Positions 26,411 to 35,500 of a stretch of DNA of 64,000 nucleotides are shown piece by piece. Location: positions 119,065 to 183,064 of the forward strand of contig NZ_JANLGI010000010.1 in the NCBI RefSeq assembly GCF_024655635.1, in the 5' to 3' direction. Both the position numbers and the translations under genes were made by a program. Position 1 is the stretch's first letter, and every line of letters starts with the position of its first letter. The DNA comes from Allobosea sp. 47.2.35. GTDB lineage: Bacteria; Pseudomonadota; Alphaproteobacteria; Rhizobiales; Beijerinckiaceae. The notes under the pieces were generated by a model. The model saw nothing but the letters and a program-made list of their open reading frames with translations, was not told where the DNA came from and did not search any database.

Positions 26411-27307
26411 TTAGACGCGGTTGAAGTCGCCGTTCCCATTTGCATTGGGGCGATAAATCTCGATCGCTGGATTGAGTCGTATGGCCTTGGCGATTATCTC
26501 CTCCGCATCTGCGGCTGTCATCGCGTGCCCTAGGTAGAGCTGATCGACTTCTTCAGGGTGAAACGGCAGAGTATCCCATGCCTCCTCATGCTCGAATATC
26601 GGTATCGCCAATCGGTACTCCGACTCGAACTTCCATTCGTTGGTTTTAGAATAAATTGCTCGATCAAGTATCTCAGACATTGTATTTTCCCTATCTCCGA
26701 ATAGGGCGTCAAATACGAATTGATCAGCGTGATCGTAAAGGGACGGGTGTCGTTCTGAATACTTAACTGGTTTGAAAAGCTTGAACTTTGAGTCTTTCTC
26801 GTATAACGGGGAAATTCTTACCATGGCTCCAGTGTTTTTTGCTGCGTAATTGTCCCACATGTATTTTGAGTTGAATTCTGTGGTGACATAAAGAGCTCTG
26901 TATCCTTGAAGTTGACGATTGAAATCGTCCACTTGAGCCTGAGCAAATGCAGACATTCTATCTAATTCGAGCGCGACTTCGTCTACATTGACAAGTTCTT
27001 CCCTCAAGACCCTTATTGCGTCGAGGATAACACGAAATGCGTGTTGTATAACTGCCGCCTTACGCAGCGTCGCGTTATCGGCCCGAATTTCCCGGTGCCT
27101 ATTCTCATAAAGAATCTCGTGGAAATTCTGCGATATTCGCCCTGCCTCCTCTAGGGGCTCTGAAAATAGGCTGCGGATCGTAAAGTCTTCAATGTCGTTG
27201 AAGTCTGACGGCTTCGCGTGCCTGAATCGACCGTTGCCGAGTGTGAGCTTGGCCCCGCGCGCATCAAAATACTTGTAGAGAGGCGGAAGCGCCATGATCC
27301 GATCCAT
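26411..27307 (-). CDS. DUF2971 domain protein
   Basis: A 298-residue protein beginning MDRIMALPPLYKYFDARGAK. DUF2971 features: an N-terminal LYKY and FNDIEDF segment, NSKYMWDNYAAKNTGAMVRI, VKYSERHPSLYD, TNEWKFESEYRLAIP and the C-terminal DQLYLGHAMTAADAEEI. Function of the family is not established; members are often found in accessory or defence-rich regions. Codon use is visibly less GC-rich than in the neighbours, which supports horizontal acquisition. It is divergent from the 88-residue gene at 27398, with 90 bases between. A TTG at 27310 or ATG at 27292 are alternative starts. Confidence 0.8.
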   Translation of the reverse strand: MDRIMALPPLYKYFDARGAKLTLGNGRFRHAKPSDFNDIEDFTIRSLFSEPLEEAGRISQNFHEILYENRHREIRADNATLRKAAVIQHAFRVILDAIRVLREELVNVDEVALELDRMSAFAQAQVDDFNRQLQGYRALYVTTEFNSKYMWDNYAAKNTGAMVRISPLYEKDSKFKLFKPVKYSERHPSLYDHADQFVFDALFGDRENTMSEILDRAIYSKTNEWKFESEYRLAIPIFEHEEAWDTLPFHPEEVDQLYLGHAMTAADAEEIIAKAIRLNPAIEIYRPNANGNGDFNRV

Positions 27308-27397
27308 CAAATCACCTGCTTCGGCTGGAGAAATACAGCGATTCGGCCGCTAGATGGATCGGCGATGGGGCCGAATGGGCTGCACCGGGAGGAAATA

Positions 27398-27664
27398 ATG
27401 GGTGGCGAGGCGATGTATGACGGCGAGGATGAGGCTGACGCCATCGCCAAGGAATGGGGCGTTGAAGTCGATCTCCTAAACTCCGCTCACTGGGAGCTTC
27501 AGAGCCGCGATGGGCATGATGGGGCGCACTACGGCTATTTTGTCAGTTTCGACCGTGGGAACGATCCGGCCCCTCTTAAAGCGCTGGGCTTGCGGGAGGG
27601 CGAGTATCTGCGTGAAGTCAGCTTGAACGCATTCGACCGCCCCGACCGCGACGAAGACGAATAA
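27398..27664 (+). CDS. Hypothetical acidic protein, 88 residues
   Basis: Start ATG 27398 is preceded by GGGAGGA with good spacing; the frame is open further upstream but runs into the divergent gene. The sequence is acidic and soluble (MGGEAMYDGEDEADAIAKEW ... HYGYFVSFDRGNDPAPLKAL ... RPDRDEDE). I do not recognise a family. It has its own hairpin terminator directly after the stop. Divergent from the DUF2971 gene. Confidence 0.65.
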   Translation: MGGEAMYDGEDEADAIAKEWGVEVDLLNSAHWELQSRDGHDGAHYGYFVSFDRGNDPAPLKALGLREGEYLREVSLNAFDRPDRDEDE

Positions 27665-27687
27665 GCCCGCCGATCTCCTCGGCGGGC
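27665..27687 (+). terminator. Hairpin terminator
   Basis: GCCCGCCGA (27665-27673) and TCGGCGGGC (27679-27687) form a perfect 9-bp stem with a five-base loop, immediately after the stop codon. The T-run is weak. Confidence 0.65.
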
Positions 27688-27711
27688 CATTGTCGCAAAT
27701 CGCCCTGGGCC

Positions 27712-28032
27712 TCAGGCGGTGTGCTGCGTCGCCGCTTCCGCCTCAAGCCGCTGAAGCTCAGCTTCCGCCTCTTCGAAGCTCATTCGGGACGCGGCGTCGC
27801 GAAGGGGAATGACATTCGAAGCGGCTTCATGGCCGGGGTAAGCCCTCCGGCTCGCTTCGTGCATCGGCTTCCAGCTAGCCGGAGTAACACCACCGATCTC
27901 AACCAAGGCATTCGCAATGGCCTTGTCGCGGGGCTCGTCGTCGTTCTCGTCGATCTTCTTCAGGGCTTCGACCAGAGCGTGGAAGCGGTCGTTCTCGATG
28001 TAGGCGATGTTCGTCTTGAGATTGTGGGGCAC
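27712..28032 (-). CDS. Hypothetical protein, 106 residues
   Basis: Small soluble protein (MPHNLKTNIAYIENDRFHAL ... EALKKIDENDDEPRDKAIAN). The C-terminal half is predicted helical and acidic (MSFEEAEAELQRLEAEAATQ). No family recognised. It sits between the acidic hypothetical gene and a membrane-protein gene in the accessory region. Confidence 0.6.
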   Translation of the reverse strand: MPHNLKTNIAYIENDRFHALVEALKKIDENDDEPRDKAIANALVEIGGVTPASWKPMHEASRRAYPGHEAASNVIPLRDAASRMSFEEAEAELQRLEAEAATQHTA

Positions 28033-28100
28033 CTGAGCGTCTCTCTTTCCGTCAGCGAAGGTGCTGACACCGATCTTATTGGCGGGCGGTCGTAGGCAAT

Positions 28101-28967
28101 TCAGACAAGGAGCGGTTGACGGCCATGCGCGCTTGGCATGGCGTCCAGCTCAATCCTTGAGCCCCCGCGCCCGGCGCCGCTTCTTCTCTTCAAGTCGGTC
28201 CTCCGCCAACCGAACAGGACGTCCGAGGCGAGGACGATCGCCCCGAGCAGGATGGCCCCGGTCAGCCAATTCGGCATTATCCGAGTGACCGCAGATGTCG
28301 GGCTCAACAGGAACGGGGCCTTCAGGCTGTAACGCGCCCATCGGCCACAGACGTATCCCGTTCCGGCGGTACCGAGCGCGACCACGGCAAGCCCGACCAG
28401 CATGAGCGCGGTAGAGGAAGCATCACTTGTCGATAGCAGGGGCACAATCGAGAGTGCCGCCAGCGCTCCTCCACCGATCGCGACATTGCGCGCCCACCGT
28501 CGGCGCAATTGATGAAGCCATCGGTCGGTATGGCTCAGCGAAGGCAGTTCCGACTGAGCCGCCAGCTGCGGCCGGCTCGCGGCCTTCGGCTCAGAACCGT
28601 CGCTTCTCATGGCTTCCAATCGGAAGCCGCTCGCGATCCAGCAAACCGCCGCGATGCATAGACTGACGAAGACGATTGGGCCAAGCAATACCAGCAGGAA
28701 ACGTGAGAAATTTAGGTGCCGTTGATAGGGAGGCAGACCATCGAACAGATCCGTGGCCACCCATTTTCGCGGAAATAGGCCGCAGTCGCGATCCCAATAG
28801 CGTAATGTGGGTGGCATTGGCGGGCGGATGGGGTCCCCGCATGTGAAGAAGCCATCGCGGAGCTCACCCTGCGTGCCGTTATGCTCCAGCATGGCGAAGC
28901 TAATCACGCCGATCACCCATCCGATCGCCATGACGATCCCAAGGCGGTGCCAGCCATTCAATGCCAC
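28101..28967 (-). CDS. Hypothetical membrane protein, 288 residues
   Basis: From a GTG at 28967 with GGAGAG upstream. Hydrophobic helices near residues 7-24 (LGIVMAIGWVIGVISFAML), 92-115 (LLVLLGPIVFVSLCIAAVCW), two in 165-220 and one near 245-262 (TGAILLGAIVLASDVLFGW). Loops between the first two contain several Cys and Pro. No family recognised; function unknown. Confidence 0.65.
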   Translation of the reverse strand: MALNGWHRLGIVMAIGWVIGVISFAMLEHNGTQGELRDGFFTCGDPIRPPMPPTLRYWDRDCGLFPRKWVATDLFDGLPPYQRHLNFSRFLLVLLGPIVFVSLCIAAVCWIASGFRLEAMRSDGSEPKAASRPQLAAQSELPSLSHTDRWLHQLRRRWARNVAIGGGALAALSIVPLLSTSDASSTALMLVGLAVVALGTAGTGYVCGRWARYSLKAPFLLSPTSAVTRIMPNWLTGAILLGAIVLASDVLFGWRRTDLKRRSGAGRGGSRIELDAMPSAHGRQPLLV

Positions 28968-29086
28968 ATCACTCTCCAGGCAGTCCTTTGCTGTTCCGAT
29001 AGAGGCAACTCGTCATGAGGTACTGCGTCCGCGGTCGAGCGTTGGAAGATCGCTGATCAAAAGGAATATCATGCCGAACGGCGAAT

Positions 29087-29116
29087 AGGAATGATCGTTC
29101 CTAGATCGATCGTTCC
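29087..29116. promoter_or_regulatory. Repeated GATCGTTCCT element upstream of the XRE gene
   Basis: AGGAATGATCGTTCCT (29087-29102) is an imperfect palindrome, followed at once by a second ATCGATCGTTCC copy ending at 29116. It lies 20 bases before the XRE start and probably overlaps its promoter, so it is a candidate autoregulatory operator. Confidence 0.5.
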
Positions 29117-29136
29117 TGCGCGCCGCTTGTGGTGGC

Positions 29137-29391
29137 ATGGATCTCAAAGACGTCCTGGCCGCGAATCTGCGCCGCCTGCGGCATGAACGGCGGTTGACGC
29201 AGGAGGAACTCGCCGAACGAGCAGCGATCAGTAGCCGCTACGTCGGAGCTGTTGAGCGAGCAGACGTTTCTGTGAGCGTTACGATCCTTGGCCGCATCGC
29301 GGACGCCTTGAGTGTCGAGCCCAGCGAACTTCTGCGCTTAATACGCTCGACCGGGCGCAACAGCGGCCCAGCCGCTAAAAATGGTCCCTAG
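29137..29391 (+). CDS. XRE-family HTH transcriptional regulator
   Basis: An 84-residue Cro/C1-type protein. The HTH lies at about residues 9-62 (LRRLRHERRLTQEELAERAA, ISSRYVGAVERADVSVSVT, ILGRIADALSVEPSELLRL). Short stand-alone XRE proteins of this type are common next to mobile elements. No partner gene follows; the downstream region is the IS3 remnant. Confidence 0.85.
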   Translation: MDLKDVLAANLRRLRHERRLTQEELAERAAISSRYVGAVERADVSVSVTILGRIADALSVEPSELLRLIRSTGRNSGPAAKNGP

Positions 29392-30128
29392 CCAACGTCT
29401 ATAGCGTCCGATCTTGGCCCATTCCTGACGTCTGGAGCGTCCGCTGTTGGGCAATGAGCACAGCAGCCTAGGAGCGCGCGACATGCACTGGAGCAATCAG
29501 AGCGCATCCTCTCGCCTAGGCGGGCCCTGCAGAGCCGGATCGGGTGATCTGAACAGTTTTGGCGCTGTCGCTAAACAGGTTTCCTACTTGGTTATGCCGC
29601 CGCCGGGATTGCAGCAGCGCGTTGAAGCAAGCTTGGCCGGGCGTCCGGCGTCCCAGGCCCTGGTGAGACCTAAGGGTGTTGAAGAATTCGAGACACCGGC
29701 CAATCGAGGTACAGGCTCCGAAACGTTGGCGCAGGCGCTTAGATAGACCTCCTCGTATTCCACTGATTTCCAGAGGCGTTCGAGAAGCTGATTGCGCCAT
29801 TGCGTGATCTGGTTCGGGGGCGCGTCAAACTGTTACGCCAGCTCAACGATCGTCTTCTCGCCTCTCACGCTGCAAGGGCTACCTTCGCCTTGAAGGCTAG
29901 CGTGTGGCTTCGCCGCGGTTGTTTCGCAATGGGCTCTCCTGTCGCGGCCATCATGCCGCCCTCAGGCAGAAGCTCCACGTATCCGGACTGTCCAACTTTC
30001 CGAGCCAGCTCGGCCCGCATCATCACAGCTTACGGTCTCAAGCGCATGCTGATCGACAGGTCCCTGTTTATTAACTATTCCTTAAGACGTGTATTTACTC
30101 AAGTTCTAATATGAGTGACGTTTAGGGT
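29392..30128. other. Gene-free stretch with decayed transposon DNA
   Basis: About 740 bases without an intact gene. The middle (29590-29930) is an IS3-family relic on the minus strand. From 30040 the sequence becomes AT-rich up to the response-regulator start and should contain its promoter. Confidence 0.6.
29590..29930 (-). pseudogene. IS3-family transposase remnant, orfA fused to the end of orfB
   Basis: Conceptual translation of the minus strand with frameshifts reads TLAFKAKVALAA, then VRGEKTIVELA, a stop, QFDAPPNQITQWRNQLLERL (OrfA helix-turn-helix part), directly followed by WKSVEYEEVYL and, after another shift, IGRCLEFFNTLRSHQGLGRR-TPGQACFN (OrfB C-terminus). The catalytic core between them is missing. 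So this is an internally deleted, frameshifted copy with no activity. Confidence 0.8.
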
Positions 30129-30806
30129 ATGAAAGGTGTAAGCGGCCATCATATCAGCATCGCTATCGTTGATGACCACCCGCTCCTAGCGGAAGGGATC
30201 GCAACAGTTTTGTTGCGCCGCAGCAACTATACTGTTGTCGAAACCGGCGTAAGCGCCGCGGATGTCGCCGGTATTCCCGTCCGGCGGATTTGCGACGTCA
30301 TGATCGCCGATTTGAACATGCCCGGCGACGTCTTCGCCGCGATCGCGGAGTTGCGGGAAACTGCGCCAGCCTGCAGGGTAGTGGTCTTCACTGCCTCGAC
30401 CGAAACGGAGCATGCCGTCAAGGCGCTCGGCGCCGGGGCAGCCGGTTACGTGCTGAAGGGAAGCAGCGCCGGCGAATTGATCGAGGCGGTCGATGCGGTG
30501 CTGCGCGGCGAAGTCTACATCACGCCATCCTTCGCCGCGAAGGTGATCGGCGCCCTCAACAACAAGGCGACGGAAAAGCAAGCGGTTATCAGCACGAAGC
30601 TGAGCGTCCGCGAGGAGCAGATCGTTCGTCTGCTGCTCTGCGGCAAGCAGAACCGCGAGATCGCGCACAGCCTCGATCTCAGCGAGAAGACGGTCAAAAG
30701 CTATATGACCAACCTGATGACCAAGCTCCGCGCTCGCAACCGGCTTGAAGTCGTCATCGCCGCACAGAAACTGAAGCCGACCGACTTCTCCTCCACCGGC
30801 CGCTGA
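30129..30806 (+). CDS. NarL/FixJ-family response regulator
   Basis: A 225-residue two-domain regulator. The receiver has DDHPLLAEG at the N-terminus, phospho-acceptor Asp61 in MIADLNMPG, Thr in VVFTAS and Lys in GYVLKGSSAGE. A LuxR-type HTH is at about 155-215 (LSVREEQIVRLLLCGKQNRE, IAHSLDLSEKTVKSYMTNLM). It is convergent with the NarX-like kinase at 30831-32312, only 24 bases away, and the kinase gene is divergent from the giant peroxidase gene. The pair is therefore a good candidate for control of the peroxidase/secretion locus. Confidence 0.93.
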   Translation: MKGVSGHHISIAIVDDHPLLAEGIATVLLRRSNYTVVETGVSAADVAGIPVRRICDVMIADLNMPGDVFAAIAELRETAPACRVVVFTASTETEHAVKALGAGAAGYVLKGSSAGELIEAVDAVLRGEVYITPSFAAKVIGALNNKATEKQAVISTKLSVREEQIVRLLLCGKQNREIAHSLDLSEKTVKSYMTNLMTKLRARNRLEVVIAAQKLKPTDFSSTGR

Positions 30807-30830
30807 AACAGGCGCTGCCGAAAGTACAGC

Positions 30831-32312
30831 TCACTCCACCTTCGTCCGCAGAGAGCGACGGCGCACGGGCAGCGACACTGTGAGGAGTAAACCGCCCTGC
30901 GGTTGTTGCGTGATCGTCAGGCTGCCGCGCAAGGCCTTCACGCGGGTCTCCAGACCCCGAAGACCCAGGCGCGGCCGCGGCTGCGGCACGTCCGGCGGCG
31001 CTGCCTCGCCTCCCGGGCCGTCATCCGAAACGAGAATCTCCAGCGTCTCTGCGGCAAAGCGGGTCGCGACATGCTGGCCACGGCCGTGCGCATGCTTGTA
31101 GGCGTTCATCAACGCCTCCTGGACGACGCGAAACGCGCAGAAACGGATCGCTTCGGGCATCTGGTCCGGCAAGATGCCGATGCTGCGCATAACGCCCGTC
31201 CCGGTCTGCTGCTCATGCCGCTTGATCGCGGCCTCGATCGTGTCGGATGGCGAGAGATCCCGGATCTCGGGCAGAACCAGGCCGGCCGAGAGATTGCGCA
31301 GCTCGGCCAAGGTCTGCTGGATCAGCCGCTCCAGCTGGCCTCGGAGTTCCGCCGGCTCGTCGGGAAGCCGCAGCATCAGCAGGCTCAGCATCTGGATGGG
31401 GCCATCATGCAGGTCGGCTCCGATGCGGGCGAGATAGATCTCGTTCGAGACGGCGGCATCGAGCCGGGCCCGATCGGCCGCGCGTCGCAGCGTGTTGTTG
31501 CGCTTTGCCAGCGCCGATGCGCGTGCGAGGTTGGCCTCAAGCTCTGCTTGCTGGGAGCTGATGATGTGGCTGGCGCGGCGGATCGTCAGATAGAGCAGGA
31601 ATCCAATGATGATCGCGACATTGAGGATCAGGAACCAGGTCGCATAGCGCAGTTGCTGAATCTCACGGTCGAGCGAAAGGCTGACTTCATAGAACTCGCC
31701 GAAGCCGAGAATCGTGTTTGTGCCCGGCTTGTGGATAGGTGCATAGGTTTCCAGCGAGTGCTGGCCGGGCTCCTCATCGTCATGACTGTTGCCATGCGGA
31801 GAGACGACGACCTGCCCTCGAGATAGCTGTTCGAGCCGCGACGGCTGAAGCTGCGCGCCCTCCTTCGCCTTGTCGGTGCTGTAGATCAGCTTTCCCGTCC
31901 GGCTCCAGATCTTGATCTTTGTAACGCGCTGGCCGAGGCGGCTATCCGTGATCTGCGCCTTGATCCTGTTCTTGCTGTCCTCCGACAGCGTATCGGCATG
32001 TTCGAGTTCGAGGACATGCGGAGCCAGGAGAGCCTGGAGATAATGGGCGCCGATCTCGGCCATGCCCTGTTCCCAGCCGATGCGGATGCGGCGCTCGACC
32101 CAGTACCCCAGCGTGAGCATCGACAGCCCGACGACGAGCGATGCGGCGATGGTGAAGCGGCGCTCCAGGCTCTGCACAGCCCAGCGCGCCCGTAAGCCGT
32201 CAAGGAAGCGTACCGACCTTGGTCCGTATCCGGCCCAGCCCAAGGTCGATGCGGCAGCCCTGTCTTTTGCCGCTGATTCTTCCTCGACCTTTCCATCTAC
32301 CGCGGTTGGCAT
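30831..32312 (-). CDS. NarX-type sensor histidine kinase (HisKA_3)
   Basis: A 493-residue membrane kinase. TM1 is near residues 53-72 (FTIAASLVVGLSMLTLGYW) and TM2 near 222-242 (WFLILNVAIIIGFLLYLTI). The periplasmic region of about 150 residues between them includes VTKIKIWSRTGKLIYSTDKA and a His-rich SPHGNSHDDEEPGQHS. The dimerisation box is ARIGADLHDGPIQMLSLLML, with the phospho-acceptor His in DLHDGP. The HATPase has FRVVQEALMNAYKHA, VSDDGPGGE and RLGLRGLETRV. Partner of the NarL-type regulator; the signal is unknown. Confidence 0.92.
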   Translation of the reverse strand: MPTAVDGKVEEESAAKDRAAASTLGWAGYGPRSVRFLDGLRARWAVQSLERRFTIAASLVVGLSMLTLGYWVERRIRIGWEQGMAEIGAHYLQALLAPHVLELEHADTLSEDSKNRIKAQITDSRLGQRVTKIKIWSRTGKLIYSTDKAKEGAQLQPSRLEQLSRGQVVVSPHGNSHDDEEPGQHSLETYAPIHKPGTNTILGFGEFYEVSLSLDREIQQLRYATWFLILNVAIIIGFLLYLTIRRASHIISSQQAELEANLARASALAKRNNTLRRAADRARLDAAVSNEIYLARIGADLHDGPIQMLSLLMLRLPDEPAELRGQLERLIQQTLAELRNLSAGLVLPEIRDLSPSDTIEAAIKRHEQQTGTGVMRSIGILPDQMPEAIRFCAFRVVQEALMNAYKHAHGRGQHVATRFAAETLEILVSDDGPGGEAAPPDVPQPRPRLGLRGLETRVKALRGSLTITQQPQGGLLLTVSLPVRRRSLRTKVE

Positions 32313-32453
32313 GGCGCAGGCACTCTGATGATTAACGAATGATTAAACCGGGGAACCGCCGTCATCATTACGCACTGACTACGCAAGGCTAGATGCCGCC
32401 TGAAAGGCATCAATACAGAATCTTTTGTCGATTGTCTTCACGACATCGCTGCG

Positions 32454-32466
32454 GGAAATGATTTCC
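32454..32466. promoter_or_regulatory. Palindrome GGAAAT-G-ATTTCC upstream of the peroxidase gene
   Basis: A perfect 13-base palindrome ends about 40 bases before the peroxidase ATG, in the 194-base region divergent from the kinase gene. Candidate operator; the binding protein is unknown. Confidence 0.4.
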
Positions 32467-32506
32467 GTGGCCAGTCTTTGTGCGTCGATTTTTGAGGATC
32501 AAGGCT

Positions 32507-35500
32507 ATGGTCAATATCGTCAGGCACGATCTCGAGTTCATCCTGCGCCAGATCAAGATCGCAGAGGCGCATTCGGGCGGAACTCCGCTCGACCAGGTCT
32601 ACGTCGACGCCAGCGGCAATGTCGTGCCTCAGGGGACTCCTGGATCCGTCCTGGCCATCAGCCACCCGCTCGCACCCTTCGGCTTGCGGACTATCGACGG
32701 CAGCTACAACAACATGGTCGCGGGCCGCGACCAATGGGGCGCGGCCGACAATCCTTTCGTCCACCTGACCGACCCATCCTATCGCAACGACCTGGACGGT
32801 GACAGCATTCCTCTCGGCCAGAATGGCCCGCTCCTCACCAACACGAACTATGGTTCCTCCGGTTCCGTCGTCGACGCCGATCCGCGGCTGATCTCGAACC
32901 TGATCGTCGATCAGACCCTCGGCAATCCCGCAGCCGTCTACGCCGCCCTCGCGCATGCCGGCCTGAGCGGCAACGCGCTCAGCCTGGCGCTGTCCGCGAT
33001 CAACACTGCCTACCAGCCGGTCAAGGACGCAGCGGCCGCGCGGGCGGCGGCCAATGCAGCGCCCAACGATGCCACGCTCGATGCCGCGGCCGACGCCGCC
33101 GAGGCAGCTGCCTCCGTCGCTATGCCGGGGATTCTGACCCTTGTCGCCGGCTATGGTATCGAGATGGAGGAGACGACCCACACCATCATCCTGCCGAACG
33201 TTGCGCCGGACGAAGGCCTGTCGGCGCCCTTCAATTCCTGGTTCACGCTGTTCGGCCAGTTCTTCGACCACGGCCTCGATCTGGTCGCCAAGCAGGGTGG
33301 CACGATCTACATCCCGCTGAGCCCGGACGACCCGCTCTACAACCCGGCCTCGCCCCAGACCAACTTCATGGTTCTGACGCGCACCACACCCGGCGCCGAC
33401 AACCTGACGACGCCCTTCGTCGACCAGAACCAGACCTACAGCTCGACGGCGTCGAAGCAGCTGTTCATGCGCGAGTATGATTTCTCGACGGGCGTGCCGC
33501 TCGCGACTGGCAAGCTGCTCTCCGGCGAGAGCGGGCTAGCGACCTGGAAGGACGTCAAGGATCAGGCGAAGCTGCTCGGTTTCGAGCTGACCGATGCCGA
33601 TGTCGGCAACATCCCGCTCTTCGCCATGGACGAGTATGGCGAGTTTCTGCGTGGGGCCAACGGTTTCCCGCAGATCGTCATGGGGCTGGGCGGCGACGGC
33701 GCCTTCGGTGGCGGCGACGATGTCCTCGTCGAGGGTAACCCCCTCCTGCTCGTTCCGACGACCGGAGCGCTGCGCACCGGCCACGCCTTCATCGACGACA
33801 TCGCCCACAACGCCGTCTTCAAGGGCCTCGTCGATCCCGATCGGAATCCCGGCACGCCCAATTCCGTGATGCAGCTACCCGACGAAGACGATGTCGCCGG
33901 CAACGCCATCATACCCAACGCCGCTGGCGTGGCTCTCACCTATGATGACGAGCTGCTCGATGCGCATTACGTCACCGGCGACGGGCGCGGCAACGAGAAT
34001 ATCGGCCTCTCGGCGGTCCACCACGTGTTCCATTCGGAACACAACCACATGGTCGAGCAGATCAAGCAAAGGGCGCTCGAGGCGAACGACCGCACCTTCC
34101 TGAACGAGTGGCTGCGCGTCGACGTGACCGCGCTTCCGGCGACCCAGGCCGAGATCGCCGCCTTGCAATGGGACGGCGAGCGCCTGTTCCAGGCGGCCCG
34201 CTTCACGACCGAGATGCAGTACCAGCACCTCGTCTTCGAGGAGTTCGCCCGCAAGGTCCAGCCGGATATCGACGCCTTCGTCTTCAATCCCTCGACCGAC
34301 ATCAACCCGGCGATTTTCGCCGAGTTCGCGCATGTCATTTATCGCTTCGGCCATTCTATGCTGCGCGAGGACGTCGCCCAGACCTATGCCGACGGCACGA
34401 CGGGCGACCTCGCCCTGTTCGACGCATTCCTCAATCCGCTCGCCTTCGGCGGCGTGCAGCGCGACGCGAACGGAACCCCGATCCTCGGCGCGAACGGTCA
34501 GCCGATCGTGCTCGATCACGACCAGGCGGCCGGTGCCATCGTGCGCGGCATGACCAGCCAGGTCGGCAACGAAATCGATGAGTTCGTCACGCATGTCCTG
34601 CGCAACCAGCTCGTCGGCATCCCGCTCGACCTCGCCGCGATCAATATCGCCCGCGGTCGCGACACCGGCATCCCCTCGCTGAACGAGGCGCGCGCGCAGT
34701 TCAAGGCGATCGCCAACGGCGACAGCCAGCTCGACCCCTATACGAGCTGGACCGACTTCGCCCTCAACCTGAAGAACCCCGCCTCCGTCGTGAACTTCAT
34801 CGCGGCCTATGGCACGCATGAGACGATCACGAACGCGACGACCTCGGACGCAAAGCGCGACGCGGCGATGAAGCTCGTCTTCGGCGACGCGTCGCTGAAC
34901 GAGGTTGACCGGCAGGACTTCCTGAACGGCCGTGGGCAATACGCCGCGAAGCTCGGCGGCCTGAACGACGTCGATCTCTGGGTCGGTGGCCTTGCCGAGA
35001 AGAAGATGCCCTTCGGCGGCATGCTCGGCTCGACCTTCTCCTTCGTGTTCGAGTTGCAGCTCGAGAACCTGCAGAATGGCGACCGCTTCTACTACCTGTC
35101 GCGCGTCCAGGGCTTGAACTTCCTCAACGAACTCGAGAACAATTCCTTCGCCAAGATGGTGCTGAACAACACCGATCTCGGCGCGACGGGTTACGCCTTG
35201 CCGGGCGATATCTTCTCGGTTCCTGACCACATCATCTATATGGATGCTCGCGACCAGGCGAAGTTCGGGGTGCCCGAGGCCGTTCACGAGGACCCGTTCC
35301 TCCAGGCGCTCTCGGCCTTCGTCGAGCGCCGCGACGCCAACGGCAACCTCATCGAATACCAGCGCAACCCGGACGGCACCTTCGTCAAGGATGCCGCCGG
35401 CAACGCTGTACTCGCCGTCGGCAGCCTCGGCTCCGGGCAGATCGCACGCTCGGTGCGCGTCAACACGGCCGATCATGTCCTGATCCAGGGCACGATGGAC

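Noticed and set aside
29800..30114. Plus-strand 104-codon frame after the IS3 relic
   Set aside because: It is antisense to the transposase remnant in its first half and runs into AT-rich promoter sequence; no family and no ribosome site.
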